Origin: Amycolatopsis granulosa
GTDB taxonomy: Bacteria > Actinomycetota > Actinomycetes > Mycobacteriales > Pseudonocardiaceae
Reading direction: 5' to 3'
Assembly: GCF_011758745.1 (NCBI RefSeq)
Contig: NZ_JAANOV010000001.1
Span: 5,456,001-5,520,000, forward strand
DNA: 64,000 bases
Part shown: positions 33,920 to 42,118 of the stretch, piece after piece
Position numbering within the stretch: position 1 is the stretch's first letter
Layout: each line of letters opens with the position of its first letter
Notes under the pieces: model-generated
Told to the model about the DNA's origin: nothing
Databases searched by the model: none
What the model saw: the letters and a program-made list of their open reading frames with translations, nothing else
Program-made: the position numbers and the translations under genes

Positions 33920-35502
33920 ACCCCGAGCAGCCGCCGCGCCCGCCACGGCGCCGTCCGCCCGTCCCGCCGCCCCCACCGGTCCCGCCGCGCGGTGTGCCCG
34001 CGCGGCCGGCCGGTGGGCCGCGCCACGCGCGCCCGGAGCCACCGCAGGCACCGCAGGCCCCGCCTCCGCCGCCGGCGGTGCCCCGCCGGCCGCCGCCGCG
34101 CCGTCCCGCGCCGCCCGACCACGGGCTCGATCTGTTCGACGAGCCGCCGCCGCCCCCACCGCGCCGGCCCAGTCGTCCCACCCGGCCGGTTCGTCCCCCT
34201 CGTCCGCCGGAGCCGGCGCCGGACGAGTCGCCGACGGAGATCATCCGGCTGGACGACGACTACGACTACGACGATTACGACGACTACCCGGAGAACGCGG
34301 ACGAGATCCGAGCCGAACCGGAGTACATCGAGCCGGACGACCCGGACGATCCGGACGACCCGGACGACGACGAACCGGTCGAGACCGGGCGCAGGCGCAG
34401 ACCGCTGCGCTGGCTGGTCGCGCTGGTGGTGCTGGCGCTCATCGGCGGCGGCGCGTGGTACGGCATCGACGCCGTCTTCGGCTACGACGACTACGAGGGC
34501 AGCGGCGAGTCCGACGTCCTGATCCAGATCGAGGCCGGCGACTCCACCGGTGCCATCGGCCAGGAGCTGGCCACGTCCGGCGTGGTCGCCAGCGCGAAGG
34601 CGTTCGTCAAGGCCAGCGAGGACAACTCGAAGGTGCTGAGCCTGCAACCCGGCTACTACGTCCTGAAGACGAAGATGTCCGGGGCCGCGGCGGTCGGGAA
34701 GCTCACGCAGGACAGCTCGCGTGTCGGCGTGCTGCAGGTGCGGGCCGGCACCCAGCTGGACGACATCACCCAGCCCGACGGCACGGTGACGCCCGGTGTG
34801 TTCTCGCTGCTGGCGAAGGCGTCGTGCGCCGATCTCAACGGCAGGAGCACCTGCATCACCGTGCAGCAGCTGCGGGACACCGCGGCGCGAGCCGACCTGG
34901 TCGCGCTCGGCGTGCCGGGCTGGGCCGCGTCCGTCGTGTCGGCGTCCACCGATGCCCGGCGCATCGAGGGGCTGGTCGCGCCGGGCGTCTACGACGTCAA
35001 GCCGGGCTGGACCGCGACCGAGCTGTTGTCGAACGTGCTCCGGACGTCGGCGAGCCGGATCCAGGGCGCCGGGCTGACGGGCACGGCGAAGTTCCAGGGC
35101 CGCACCCCGTACGAGACGCTCGTCGTCGCCTCGCTGATCGAGCGCGAGGCCATCAAGCAGGACTTCGCCAACGTCGCTCAGGTCATTTACAACCGGCTCG
35201 GCAAGTCCATGCGGCTGCAGCTGGATTCGACGGTGAACTACCTGCTGGACAAGCCGGTCGTGACCACGACCGACGAGGACCGCAACCGGGCCGGCCCGTA
35301 CAACACGTACCGGTTCGCCGGGCTGCCGCCGACGCCGATCTCCTCGCCGAGCGTGGAAGCCATCCACGCCGCCGAACAACCCAGCCAGGGCGGCTTCATC
35401 TACTTCGTCAAGTGCGAGAAGAACGGCCAGTCCTGCTTCGCCACCACGGACGCGGAGCACCAGCAGAACATCTCCCTCGCGAGGCAGCGCGGTGCCTACT
35501 GA
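33916..35502 (+). CDS. mltG: Endolytic murein transglycosylase MltG with long cytoplasmic extension
   Basis: A 528-residue membrane enzyme that cuts nascent glycan strands and so terminates peptidoglycan chains. Residues 1-100 are Pro/Arg-rich and ~110-155 very acidic (Asp/Glu/Tyr-rich); one membrane helix follows ([25 protein letters not shown], ~162-186), then the extracellular YceG domain with [23 protein letters not shown], the catalytic Glu in [33 protein letters not shown] and [17 protein letters not shown]. The extension is longer than in most MltG proteins. The 3' end overlaps aroE by 11 bases. Confidence 0.93.
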   Translation: MNPEQPPRPPRRRPPVPPPPPVPPRGVPARPAGGPRHARPEPPQAPQAPPPPPAVPRRPPPRRPAPPDHGLDLFDEPPPPPPRRPSRPTRPVRPPRPPEPAPDESPTEIIRLDDDYDYDDYDDYPENADEIRAEPEYIEPDDPDDPDDPDDDEPVETGRRRRPLRWLVALVVLALIGGGAWYGIDAVFGYDDYEGSGESDVLIQIEAGDSTGAIGQELATSGVVASAKAFVKASEDNSKVLSLQPGYYVLKTKMSGAAAVGKLTQDSSRVGVLQVRAGTQLDDITQPDGTVTPGVFSLLAKASCADLNGRSTCITVQQLRDTAARADLVALGVPGWAASVVSASTDARRIEGLVAPGVYDVKPGWTATELLSNVLRTSASRIQGAGLTGTAKFQGRTPYETLVVASLIEREAIKQDFANVAQVIYNRLGKSMRLQLDSTVNYLLDKPVVTTTDEDRNRAGPYNTYRFAGLPPTPISSPSVEAIHAAEQPSQGGFIYFVKCEKNGQSCFATTDAEHQQNISLARQRGAY

Positions 35503-36340
35503 ACGCAGGGCCGCCGTGCTGGGCAAGCCGGTGGCGCATTCGCTGTCACCGGTGCTGCACCGCGCGGCGTACGCGGCGCTGGGCCTGGACGGCTGGACCT
35601 ACGAGCGGATCGAGGTCGACGCCGAGGGACTGCCCGGGTTCGTGCGCGGGCTCGGCCCGGAGTGGGCGGGGCTGTCGGTGACCATGCCGGGCAAGCGGGC
35701 CGCACTGGATTTCGCCGCCAGGGCGACCGGCCGGGCCGTGGCCGCCGGTGCCGCGAACACCCTGGTCCGTACCGCGGACGGGTGGCTGGCCGACTGCACC
35801 GACGTGGACGGGGTCGCCGGAGCGTTGCGGTGCGCGGGCGGGTTCACCGGCGGCGACACCGGCCTGGTCCTGGGCGCGGGCGGCACGGCGGCGGCGACGG
35901 TGGTGGCGTTCGCCGAGCTCGGGGTCCGGCGTGCGGTGCTGGTGGTCCGTGACCCCGCCCGCGCGGGGGAGACCGTGGTGGCGGCGGCCCGGGCCGGGAT
36001 CGAGGCGGACGTGCGCGGGTGGGCCGGGGCGGACTTCGGCAAGCTCGCCGCGGACTCGGCGCTGCTGGTGAGCACGGTGCCGCCGGCGGCGGTCGCGGAG
36101 CACGCGGCGGCGCTGGCGGCGGCGCCGTGCGTGCTCGACGTGATCTACCACCCGTGGCCGACCCCGCTGGCCGAGGCCGCCGCCGCCCGCGGTGCTCAGG
36201 TCGCCACCGGACTGGACATGCTGCTGCACCAGGCGTTCGGGCAGGTCGAGCACTTCACCGGCCGCCCGGCCCCCCGCGAAGCGATGCGCACCGCCCTGCG
36301 CGAGGCCACCGGCAGCGTCTTGCCGCTGCCCATCCGGTGA
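35492..36340 (+). CDS. aroE: Shikimate dehydrogenase
   Basis: A 282-residue NADP-dependent enzyme reducing 3-dehydroshikimate to shikimate. The N-terminus AAVLGKPVAHSLSPVLHRAAYAALGL binds shikimate; SVTMPGKRAALD carries the catalytic Lys, and AANTLVRTADGWLADCTDVDGV the Asp; the NADP motif is VLGAGGTAAATVVAFAELG. The C-terminus GLDMLLHQAFGQVEHFTG is diagnostic. GTG start at 35492 inside mltG, so expression is coupled to it. The other shikimate genes are 9 kb away (aroC-aroK-aroB-aroQ). Confidence 0.94.
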   Translation: MPTERRAAVLGKPVAHSLSPVLHRAAYAALGLDGWTYERIEVDAEGLPGFVRGLGPEWAGLSVTMPGKRAALDFAARATGRAVAAGAANTLVRTADGWLADCTDVDGVAGALRCAGGFTGGDTGLVLGAGGTAAATVVAFAELGVRRAVLVVRDPARAGETVVAAARAGIEADVRGWAGADFGKLAADSALLVSTVPPAAVAEHAAALAAAPCVLDVIYHPWPTPLAEAAAARGAQVATGLDMLLHQAFGQVEHFTGRPAPREAMRTALREATGSVLPLPIR

Positions 36341-36380
36341 GCTGGGCCGGTCCGCCCGCGACGACCGGCGGCGAGGCGAT

Positions 36381-36398
36381 CTCAGCCGCCCGGCTGAG
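36381..36398 (+). terminator. Hairpin downstream of aroE
   Basis: CTCAGCCG-CC-CGGCTGAG is a perfect 8-base stem with a minimal loop, 41 bases past the aroE stop and 75 bases before the next start. It probably ends the alaS-aroE transcript. Confidence 0.5.
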
Positions 36399-36472
36399 GC
36401 GCTCCGTGCCGGACGCCGACGCGAAAGGCGGTCGCCGCCATTCCCGGGCGTGCGTGAACTAGCGTGGTGGCC

Positions 36473-37414
36473 ATGAAGATCGTGGTGCTGGACGACTACC
36501 AGGATGTCGCGCGGAGCCTCGCGGACTGGGACTCGCTGGAGGCCGAGGTCGAGGTGATCACTTCCTACGTCGGCGACCACGACGAGCTGGTGCGGCGGCT
36601 GGCCGGTGCCGAGGTCGTGGTGGCGATGCGGGAGCGCACCCGGTTCACCGCGCAGCTGCTGGACCGGCTGCCGGACCTGAAGCTGCTGGTCAGCACCGGC
36701 CGCCGCAACGCCGCCATCGACCTGAAGGCCACCGAGCGGCTGGGCATCACCGTCTGCGGCACCGGCTACCTGCCGTACCCGACGGCCGAGCACACCTGGG
36801 CGCTCGTCCTCGCCGCGCAGCGCCACCTGGAGACCGAGCTGGCCGCGATGCGCGACGGCGCGTGGCAGTCCACTGTGGGCACCGGCCTGCACGGCAAGAC
36901 CCTCGGCCTGCTCGGTCTGGGCAACCTGGGCCAGCGGGTGGCGCAGGTCGGTCGGGCGTTCGGCATGGAGACCGTCGCGTGGAGCCAGAACCTCACCGCG
37001 GAACGGGCCGCCGAGCACGGTGTCACGGCTGTGTCCAAAGAGGACTTGTTCGCCCGGTCAGACGTGTTGTCCATCCACCTGGTGCTGTCCAAGCGCACCC
37101 GCGGTCTGGTCAGTGCCGCGGAACTCGCCGCGATGAAGCCGGGGGCCCTGCTCGTGAACACCTCCCGCGGGCCGATCGTCGACGAGCAGGCGCTGCTGGA
37201 CGCGCTGCGGGACCGCCGGATCCGCGCCGCACTGGACGTCTACGACATCGAGCCCCTGCCGGCGGACCACCCGCTGCGCGCGATGCGCAACGCGACGCTG
37301 ACCCCGCACCTGGGGTACGTCACGCGCGAGGTGTACGAGATCTTCTACCGCGACGCGGTGGCGGACATCGCCGCCTGGCGGGAGGGCGACCCGGTACGCG
37401 TCATGACGCTGTGA
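36473..37414 (+). CDS. D-2-hydroxyacid dehydrogenase-family protein
   Basis: A 313-residue NAD(P)-dependent dehydrogenase of the D-isomer 2-hydroxyacid family (phosphoglycerate/glyoxylate reductase type). The nucleotide motif is GLLGLGNLGQRVAQVGRAFGMETVAWSQN; the catalytic Arg is in VNTSRGPIVDEQAL, Glu in ALDVYDIEPLPADHPL and His in TLTPHLGYVTREVYE. It lacks the C-terminal ACT/ASB domains of the serine-pathway SerA, so the substrate is another 2-oxoacid. Single gene; ATG at 36473. It opens the accessory block between aroE and the prepilin peptidase. Confidence 0.88.
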   Translation: MKIVVLDDYQDVARSLADWDSLEAEVEVITSYVGDHDELVRRLAGAEVVVAMRERTRFTAQLLDRLPDLKLLVSTGRRNAAIDLKATERLGITVCGTGYLPYPTAEHTWALVLAAQRHLETELAAMRDGAWQSTVGTGLHGKTLGLLGLGNLGQRVAQVGRAFGMETVAWSQNLTAERAAEHGVTAVSKEDLFARSDVLSIHLVLSKRTRGLVSAAELAAMKPGALLVNTSRGPIVDEQALLDALRDRRIRAALDVYDIEPLPADHPLRAMRNATLTPHLGYVTREVYEIFYRDAVADIAAWREGDPVRVMTL

Positions 37415-37459
37415 CCGGCGAACACCCCGCGCGGTGTCGGCCGTAGCGGGGCGGCGCTG

Positions 37460-38275
37460 TCAGCCGCGCAGTTCGGCGAGCACCGCGTCGGTGAACGGGG
37501 GCCACGCCTCGATGGCCCACGGACCGAAGTCCAGGTCGGTCAGCACCACGCACGCGGCCGCGGCGTCCGGGTCCACCCAGAGGAACGTGCCGGACTGGCC
37601 GAAGTGCCCGAACGTGCGCGGCGAGCTGGTCGCACCGGTCCAGTGTGGCCTTTTCGAGTCGCGGATCTCGAAGCCCAGCCCCCAGTCGTTGGGCTTCTGG
37701 TGCCCCAGCCCGGGCAGCACCCCGGTCAGGCCGGGGAACGCGACGGAGGTCGCCTCCCGCAAGGTCGCCTCGGCGATCAGCTTGGGCGCCTGCAGTTCGG
37801 CCGCGAACCGCACCAGATCGTCCACACACGACACCCCGCCCGCGCCGGGCGAGCCGTCCAGACGGGTCGACGTCATGCCGAGCGGGGCGAGCACCGCCTC
37901 GGACAGGTAGCCGGCGAACGGGATGCCCGAGTGTTCCGCCAGCGCGTCGCCGAGCACGGCGAAACCGGCGTTGGAGTACATGCGGCGGGTACCGGGCGCG
38001 GCCATCACGCGGTCGGAGTCGAAACCGAGCCCCGCGGTGTGCGCGAGCAGGTGCCGGATGGTCGCGCCCTCCGGGCCGGCGGGCGTGTCCAGCTCGACCA
38101 CGCCCTCCTCCACCGCGATCAGCGTCGCGTAGGCGGTGAGCAGCTTGGTCACCGAGGCCAGCCGGAACGCCCGCGCCGTGTCGCCGTGGCTGCCGGCCAC
38201 CGTTCCGTCCGCCCGCACGACGGCCGCCGCCGCGTGCGGGGCCGGCCACTGATCGATCCGCTCCAGGCTGCGCAT
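37460..38275 (-). CDS. Serine beta-lactamase-like hydrolase (class C/EstB type)
   Basis: A 271-residue member of the beta-lactamase/D-Ala-D-Ala carboxypeptidase superfamily. The SxxK motif is FRLASVTKLLTAYATL (Ser, Lys), the second motif is MYSNAGFAVLG (Y-x-N), and the third-strand motif is GHFGQSGTFLWV in place of KTG. No signal peptide is seen, so it is probably a cytosolic esterase/peptidase rather than an exported resistance lactamase. It is leftward, convergent with the dehydrogenase, and lies 51 bases past the HPr gene in the same direction. Confidence 0.85.
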   Translation of the reverse strand: MRSLERIDQWPAPHAAAAVVRADGTVAGSHGDTARAFRLASVTKLLTAYATLIAVEEGVVELDTPAGPEGATIRHLLAHTAGLGFDSDRVMAAPGTRRMYSNAGFAVLGDALAEHSGIPFAGYLSEAVLAPLGMTSTRLDGSPGAGGVSCVDDLVRFAAELQAPKLIAEATLREATSVAFPGLTGVLPGLGHQKPNDWGLGFEIRDSKRPHWTGATSSPRTFGHFGQSGTFLWVDPDAAAACVVLTDLDFGPWAIEAWPPFTDAVLAELRG

Positions 38276-38326
38276 GCCGCAAGCCTAAACGGCGGCCGTC
38301 CCGCGCCGGAGACGGCCGCCACCGGG

Positions 38327-38593
38327 TCAGGCGTCGAGATCCCTGGCGACCAGGTCGGCGACCGCGTCGACGGCGGCCTGCGCACCGTCGCCCTCGGCGG
38401 CGACGACCACCTCGTCCCCGTGCGCCGCCGCGAGCGTCATTAGGCTGAGCAGGCTGCCGGCCGGCACCGGTTCACCGCCGTCCTTGGCGATCGTCACCGG
38501 CACCGCCTGCGCGGCCGCGGTCTTCGCCACCAGTGCGGCGGGCCGGGCGTGCAGGCCCACCTTGCTGGCCACCGTCACACGTCTCTGCGGCAT
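38327..38593 (-). CDS. ptsH: PTS phosphocarrier protein HPr
   Basis: An 88-residue HPr that carries phosphate from enzyme I to the sugar-specific enzymes. The phosphorylated His15 lies in KVGLHARPAALVAK, and Ser47 stands in the usual regulatory-serine region (GSLLSLMTLAA). It is the third gene of the leftward set GntR-EIIC-HPr, 13 bases after the EIIC stop. Enzyme I (ptsI) is not in the window. Confidence 0.93.
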   Translation of the reverse strand: MPQRRVTVASKVGLHARPAALVAKTAAAQAVPVTIAKDGGEPVPAGSLLSLMTLAAAHGDEVVVAAEGDGAQAAVDAVADLVARDLDA

Positions 38594-38606
38594 GGTCTTC
38601 CTCCGC

Positions 38607-39857
38607 TCACCGGGCCTGGCCGGACGAGCCCGGCTGCTCGTCGGCCGGGGTGGCCTGCTCGGTGTCGTCCTCCCGGCCCGGCGTGCGCAGGTTCCACTTG
38701 ATGATCACCCACCGGAACAGGAAGTAGTAGATCACCGCGTAGACCAGGCCGATCGGGATGATCAGCCACGCGCGGTGGGCCGCCGGCGCGGTCGAGTTCA
38801 GTGCGAAGTCGATGACCCCGGCCGAGAAGGAGAACCCGAGGTGGATGTCCAGCGCGTTGCAGATGGCGTGCGACAAGCCGGTGAGCACCGCGTGGATGAG
38901 GTACAGCGGCCAGGCCACGAACATGAACGCGAACTCGATCGGCTCGGTCACGCCGGTCAGGAACGAGGTGAACGCGCCGGCGATCATGATGCCGCCGGTC
39001 ACCTTGCGCTGCCCGGGCCGCGCGGTCCGCCAGATCGCCAGCGCCGCAGCAGGCAGCGCGAACATGAAGACCGGGAAGAAGCCGGTGGTGAACGCCCCCG
39101 CGTGCGGGTCGCCGTTGAAGAAGTTGGTGATGTCGCCGCCGTTGAAGATGAACCACACCGGCACGTTGATCAGCTGGTGCAGGCCCACCGGCAGCAGCAG
39201 GCGGTTGAGCAGGCCGTACACGCCACCACCGGCGACCGCGTTGCCGGTGACCGTGTCGCCGAGCCAGTGCATGGCGTGGTCCACGGCGGGGAAGACCAGG
39301 CCGAACACGACCCCGATCAGCAGCAGCACCAGCGAGTTGATGATCGGCACGAACCGCCGGCCGCCGAAGAACGCCAGGTACGGCGGCAGCTTCACGCGGT
39401 GGAACCGTTGCCACAGCACCGCCGTGACCAGGCCGACGACGATGCCGCCCAGCACGCTGTAGGGCCACTTGATCGGCTGGAGGTACCAGCCCTCCTTGAA
39501 CCCCGCCAGGTCGCTGACCGGCGCGAACACCTGCACGACCTTGTTGAACACCACGAATCCGACCACGGCGGCGACACCGGTCGAGCCGTCGCCCTTGCGC
39601 GTGAACCCGACGGCGATGCCGACGGCGAACAGCAGGGGCAGCCAGTCGAACAGGCCCCCGCCCGCCGCGGCGAGCACGGCGGCGACCTTGTCCCAGCCCA
39701 GGCCGTCCTTGCCGAGCAGGTCGTCCTGCCCGAGCCGGCTGAGCAGGCCGGCGGCCGGCAGCGTGGCGATGGGCAGCATGAGGCTGCGGCCGAAGCGCTG
39801 CAGCCCCGCCATCCCCCTGCCTCTTCCCTTTGTTCCTTCTGCGACGGTGGCGTTCAC
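38607..39857 (-). CDS. PTS EIIC permease, N-acetylglucosamine/glucose type
   Basis: A 416-residue membrane permease of the Glc family, moving and helping phosphorylate an amino sugar or glucose. About ten helices are present, with FGRSLMLPIATLPAAGLLSRLG near the N-terminus and the diagnostic sugar-binding loop TGVTEPIEFAFMFVAWPLYLIHAVLTG. It has no fused EIIB or EIIA; these are separate genes 1 kb away. The arrangement and the dre-like site nearby suggest a NagE2-like GlcNAc transporter, as in Streptomyces. It overlaps the GntR gene stop/start by four bases, so both are co-translated. Confidence 0.88.
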   Translation of the reverse strand: MNATVAEGTKGRGRGMAGLQRFGRSLMLPIATLPAAGLLSRLGQDDLLGKDGLGWDKVAAVLAAAGGGLFDWLPLLFAVGIAVGFTRKGDGSTGVAAVVGFVVFNKVVQVFAPVSDLAGFKEGWYLQPIKWPYSVLGGIVVGLVTAVLWQRFHRVKLPPYLAFFGGRRFVPIINSLVLLLIGVVFGLVFPAVDHAMHWLGDTVTGNAVAGGGVYGLLNRLLLPVGLHQLINVPVWFIFNGGDITNFFNGDPHAGAFTTGFFPVFMFALPAAALAIWRTARPGQRKVTGGIMIAGAFTSFLTGVTEPIEFAFMFVAWPLYLIHAVLTGLSHAICNALDIHLGFSFSAGVIDFALNSTAPAAHRAWLIIPIGLVYAVIYYFLFRWVIIKWNLRTPGREDDTEQATPADEQPGSSGQAR

Positions 39858-40648
39858 GGGTTACCTCCGTGTTCGGCGGGGACTGTGCGGTCGAGTTGCA
39901 TGGTCACCTCGTAGCGGTCGCCCCGGTACCACGAGGTCATGTCCTCCACCGGGACTCCGGACGCACTGGAGACCCGGCGGAAGACCAGGAGCGGGTCGCC
40001 GGTGCGGATGCCGAGCAGCCGCGCGGTCTCCCGGTCCGCCGCTTCCGACCACACCGTCTGCCGGGCGTGGTCCAGGCGGAGGTCGTAGTGCTGTGCGAGC
40101 TGGGCGTACAGCGAGGACGTCAGGTCCAGATCCGGCAACCCGGGGACCCGGCGCGGGTGGTACCAGCCGCGCTCCACCGCCAGCGGGACGCCGTCGGCGC
40201 GGCGGCGGCGCACCAGCCGGTACGCCGGCTGGCGCGGTGCCAGCCCGAGCGCGCCGGCGGTCTCCGGTGGCGGGGCGTCGCTGCCGCAGTGCAGCAGTTC
40301 GGTGGCCGGGGTCAGCCCGCGGCGGCGCATGTCGTCGGTGAAGGACATGAGGTAGAGCTGCAGCTCCATCCGCCGGGTCGCGGTGAAGGTGCCCTTGCCC
40401 CGGGCGCGGGTGAGCAGGCCCTCCTCGACGAGCTTGCCGATCGCCGAGCGCACGGTCAGCCGGGACACCTGGTACCGCTCGGCGAGATCCCGCTCCGACG
40501 GGATCGGCGAGCCGGGCGGCAGCTCGCGCTCGATCGCGCGGCGCAGGATTTCGCGCAGCTGCGCGTGTTTCGGTGTCGGCCCCTCCACCACGCGGTCGGT
40601 GGTGGCCGCGGGGGTCGCCGGGGTCGTCGGGGTCACGGTCTGCGACAC
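39854..40648 (-). CDS. dasR: GntR/HutC-family regulator, DasR-like
   Basis: A 264-residue GntR-type repressor of the HutC branch. The winged helix is at residues ~25-95 (PKHAQLREILRRAIERELPPGSPIPSERDLAERYQVSRLTVRSAIGKLVEEGLLTRARGKGTFTA), and the rest is the UTRA effector domain, which in DasR binds GlcNAc-6-P or GlcN-6-P (VERGWYHPRRVPGLPDLDLTSSLY, SSASGVPVEDMTSWYRGDRYEVTM). Coupling to a GlcNAc-type EIIC and a GGTCTAGACC site in its promoter region support a DasR orthologue. The symbol is inferred by similarity and context. Confidence 0.82.
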   Translation of the reverse strand: MSQTVTPTTPATPAATTDRVVEGPTPKHAQLREILRRAIERELPPGSPIPSERDLAERYQVSRLTVRSAIGKLVEEGLLTRARGKGTFTATRRMELQLYLMSFTDDMRRRGLTPATELLHCGSDAPPPETAGALGLAPRQPAYRLVRRRRADGVPLAVERGWYHPRRVPGLPDLDLTSSLYAQLAQHYDLRLDHARQTVWSEAADRETARLLGIRTGDPLLVFRRVSSASGVPVEDMTSWYRGDRYEVTMQLDRTVPAEHGGNP

Positions 40649-40708
40649 GCCACCTCCAGGTTCCGGGTTGGTCTCGGGGCTCGCACCGCGTCCCGGGAAT
40701 TGGTACGT

Positions 40709-40724
40709 TCCGGTCTAGACCATT
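40709..40724. promoter_or_regulatory. dre-like DasR binding site
   Basis: TCCGGTCTAGACCATT holds the perfect palindrome GGTCTAGACC, the core of the Streptomyces dre consensus (ACTGGTCTAGACCACT-like). It lies in the 163-base divergent interval between the GntR-EIIC-HPr set and the EIIB-EIIA pair, so it could control both in response to amino-sugar phosphates. Confidence 0.78.
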
Positions 40725-40811
40725 TCCTGATGGGGCAGAATGCTCCGCTACCCGGGAAGGTGTCAACCACCGTTACGGGTTCGTGTTCGGCAAGCAGAGA
40801 AGGAGGCGGCC

Positions 40812-41048
40812 GTGGCGGACGACAGGCCGGAAAGGATCCTCGCGGCACTCGGCGGCGCGGACAACGTCGTCGAGATCGAAGGCTGCATCACGCGGCTGCG
40901 CTGCGAGCTCGAGGACGGCTCGCTGGTGGACGAGGCCGCGCTCAAGGCGGCCGGCGCGCACGGCGTGATGAAGATGGGTTCGGTGGTGCAGGTCGTCGTC
41001 GGTCCCGAGGCCGACACGATCGCTGGCGACATCCAGGACCTGATGTGA
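40812..41048 (+). CDS. PTS EIIB component, glucose/GlcNAc family
   Basis: A 78-residue cytosolic EIIB that passes phosphate from EIIA to the incoming sugar. The phosphorylated Cys25 is in VEIEGCITRLRCEL, diagnostic of the Glc family, and HGVMKMGSVVQVVVGPEADTI completes the fold. GTG start at 40812 after AAGGAGG; the frame is open upstream to 40740 but that part is promoter. It overlaps the EIIA gene by GTGA. Confidence 0.92.
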   Translation: MADDRPERILAALGGADNVVEIEGCITRLRCELEDGSLVDEAALKAAGAHGVMKMGSVVQVVVGPEADTIAGDIQDLM

Positions 41049-41497
41049 GCGTGGTGGTGCTGAGCCCGGTCGCGGGGCGGGTCACGCCCCTGTCCGGGGT
41101 GCCGGACCCGGTGTTCGCGCAGGCGATGGTCGGGCCCGGCGTCGCGGTGCTCCCGGCGGGCGGCCGGCAGGACGCGCTCAGCCCGGTCAGCGGCACCGTC
41201 GTCACGCTGCACCCGCACGCGTTCGTCGTCGCCACCGAGGGCGGTCAGGGCGTGCTGGTGCACCTGGGCATCGACACGGTGCAGCAGAAGGGCGAGGGCT
41301 TCACGCTGCACGTCGTCAAGGGCGAGTCGGTGCGTGCCGGGCAGCCACTGATCAGCTGGGACCCGGACGCGGTCACCGCGGCGGGCTACTCACCGATCGT
41401 GCCGGTGGTGGCGCTGGACGCGGAGGCCCAGGCGCTGACCGGATTGCCGGCCGGCGGCGGCATCACCGCCGGCGAGCAGCTGTTCAGCTGGGACTAG
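41045..41497 (+). CDS. crr: PTS EIIA component, glucose family (Crr-like)
   Basis: A 150-residue EIIA-Glc-type protein. The active-site His73 is in GVLVHLGIDTVQQKGEGF and the partner His58 in HPHAFVVATEGG; both are at the usual separation. VLSPVAGRVTPLSGVPDPVFAQAMVG is the family N-terminus. It receives phosphate from HPr and donates to the EIIB encoded just upstream. Coupled by GTGA to EIIB; both likely respond to the dre-like site. Confidence 0.92.
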   Translation: MSVVVLSPVAGRVTPLSGVPDPVFAQAMVGPGVAVLPAGGRQDALSPVSGTVVTLHPHAFVVATEGGQGVLVHLGIDTVQQKGEGFTLHVVKGESVRAGQPLISWDPDAVTAAGYSPIVPVVALDAEAQALTGLPAGGGITAGEQLFSWD

Positions 41498-41559
41498 TGC
41501 GGCGCGGGTACCGGTCGACGGCCCACCACAGGCGGCTCCGCCGCTGAGGGAAACAGAAC

Positions 41560-42003
41560 CTAGGCGGTCACGACGTTGCCGCCGTCGACCTTGACGGCGA
41601 TCGGGGGCAGGGCCCGCTGCGCGGGGCCCTTCTCGACCGCGCCGGTGAGGGCGTCGTACGTCGACCCGTGACACGGGCAGTGCAGCTTCGCGCCCTCGGG
41701 CGCGACCGTGCAACCCTGGTGGGTGCAGATCGCGCTGAAGCACACCGCGGTGGTGCCGGAGGGGCGCGACACGATCGCCGGTTGGCCGTCGACCTCGACC
41801 GACTTGGCGCCGCCGACGGGGACGTCGGCGAGCGCGGCGATGGTGGTACCGGGCGGGGCGGCGGGGGCCGGGCCGGTGTTCTGGCTGCTTCCGGAGCTGC
41901 CGCCGCTGCCGCAGGCGGCGAGGGCCACGGAGCCGGCGGCCGCACCGGCCACGGCGACCCCGGTCGTCAGGACGGCACGGCGGGTAGGTGAATGCGCAGT
42001 CAT
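41560..42003 (-). CDS. Rieske [2Fe-2S] Tat lipoprotein
   Basis: A 147-residue exported iron-sulfur protein. The N-terminus SPTRRAVLTTGVAVAGAAAGSVALAACGSGG is a Tat-type signal (Arg8-Arg9) with a lipobox ending at Cys31, so it should fold in the cytoplasm and be anchored outside. After a Ser/Gly/Pro linker, the Rieske motifs are CTHQGC (ligands Cys93, His95) and CPCHGS (ligands Cys109, His112), with Cys98-Cys111 as the disulfide. It is not a cytochrome bc QcrA (no membrane helix trio). The ATG at 42003 sits seven bases past a predicted ECF -10 element, implying a leaderless mRNA. Confidence 0.9.
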   Translation of the reverse strand: MTAHSPTRRAVLTTGVAVAGAAAGSVALAACGSGGSSGSSQNTGPAPAAPPGTTIAALADVPVGGAKSVEVDGQPAIVSRPSGTTAVCFSAICTHQGCTVAPEGAKLHCPCHGSTYDALTGAVEKGPAQRALPPIAVKVDGGNVVTA

Positions 42004-42010
42004 GTCCGGT

Positions 42011-42038
42011 GAAACGGCCGCCGGCCCCGCCCGGTTCA
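42011..42038 (-). promoter_or_regulatory. ECF-type promoter for the Rieske gene
   Basis: On the minus strand TGAACC (42038-42033), a 16-base spacer and CGTTTC (42016-42011). The same layout occurs on the plus strand at 42053. TGAACC-N16-18-CGT resembles the SigL-type consensus of mycobacteria. Transcription would start at or next to the ATG at 42003. Confidence 0.62.
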
Positions 42039-42052
42039 CTTCCGCGACGGAT

Positions 42053-42080
42053 TGAACCCGATCGCGCGCCACGCCGTGGT
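42053..42080 (+). promoter_or_regulatory. ECF-type promoter for the membrane protein/sigma/anti-sigma operon
   Basis: TGAACC (42053-42058), a 16-base spacer and CGTGGT (42075-42080), followed by a GGAGGAGGT ribosome-binding site and the ATG at 42119. It mirrors the minus-strand element 15 bases away and suggests autoregulation by the sigma factor encoded here. Confidence 0.65.
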
Positions 42081-42118
42081 CAAACGGTGCAAGGATCGCC
42101 GGTGGAGGAGGTCGGGTC

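Noticed and set aside
34250-34380. GAC/GAT-rich stretch that looks like a tandem DNA repeat
   Set aside because: It encodes the acidic arm of MltG in frame; the repetition is codon-level, not a separate element.
41531-41542. Small GGCGG-CT-CCGCC hairpin between the EIIA and Rieske genes
   Set aside because: A five-base stem is too weak to call a terminator with confidence, though its convergent position is suggestive.
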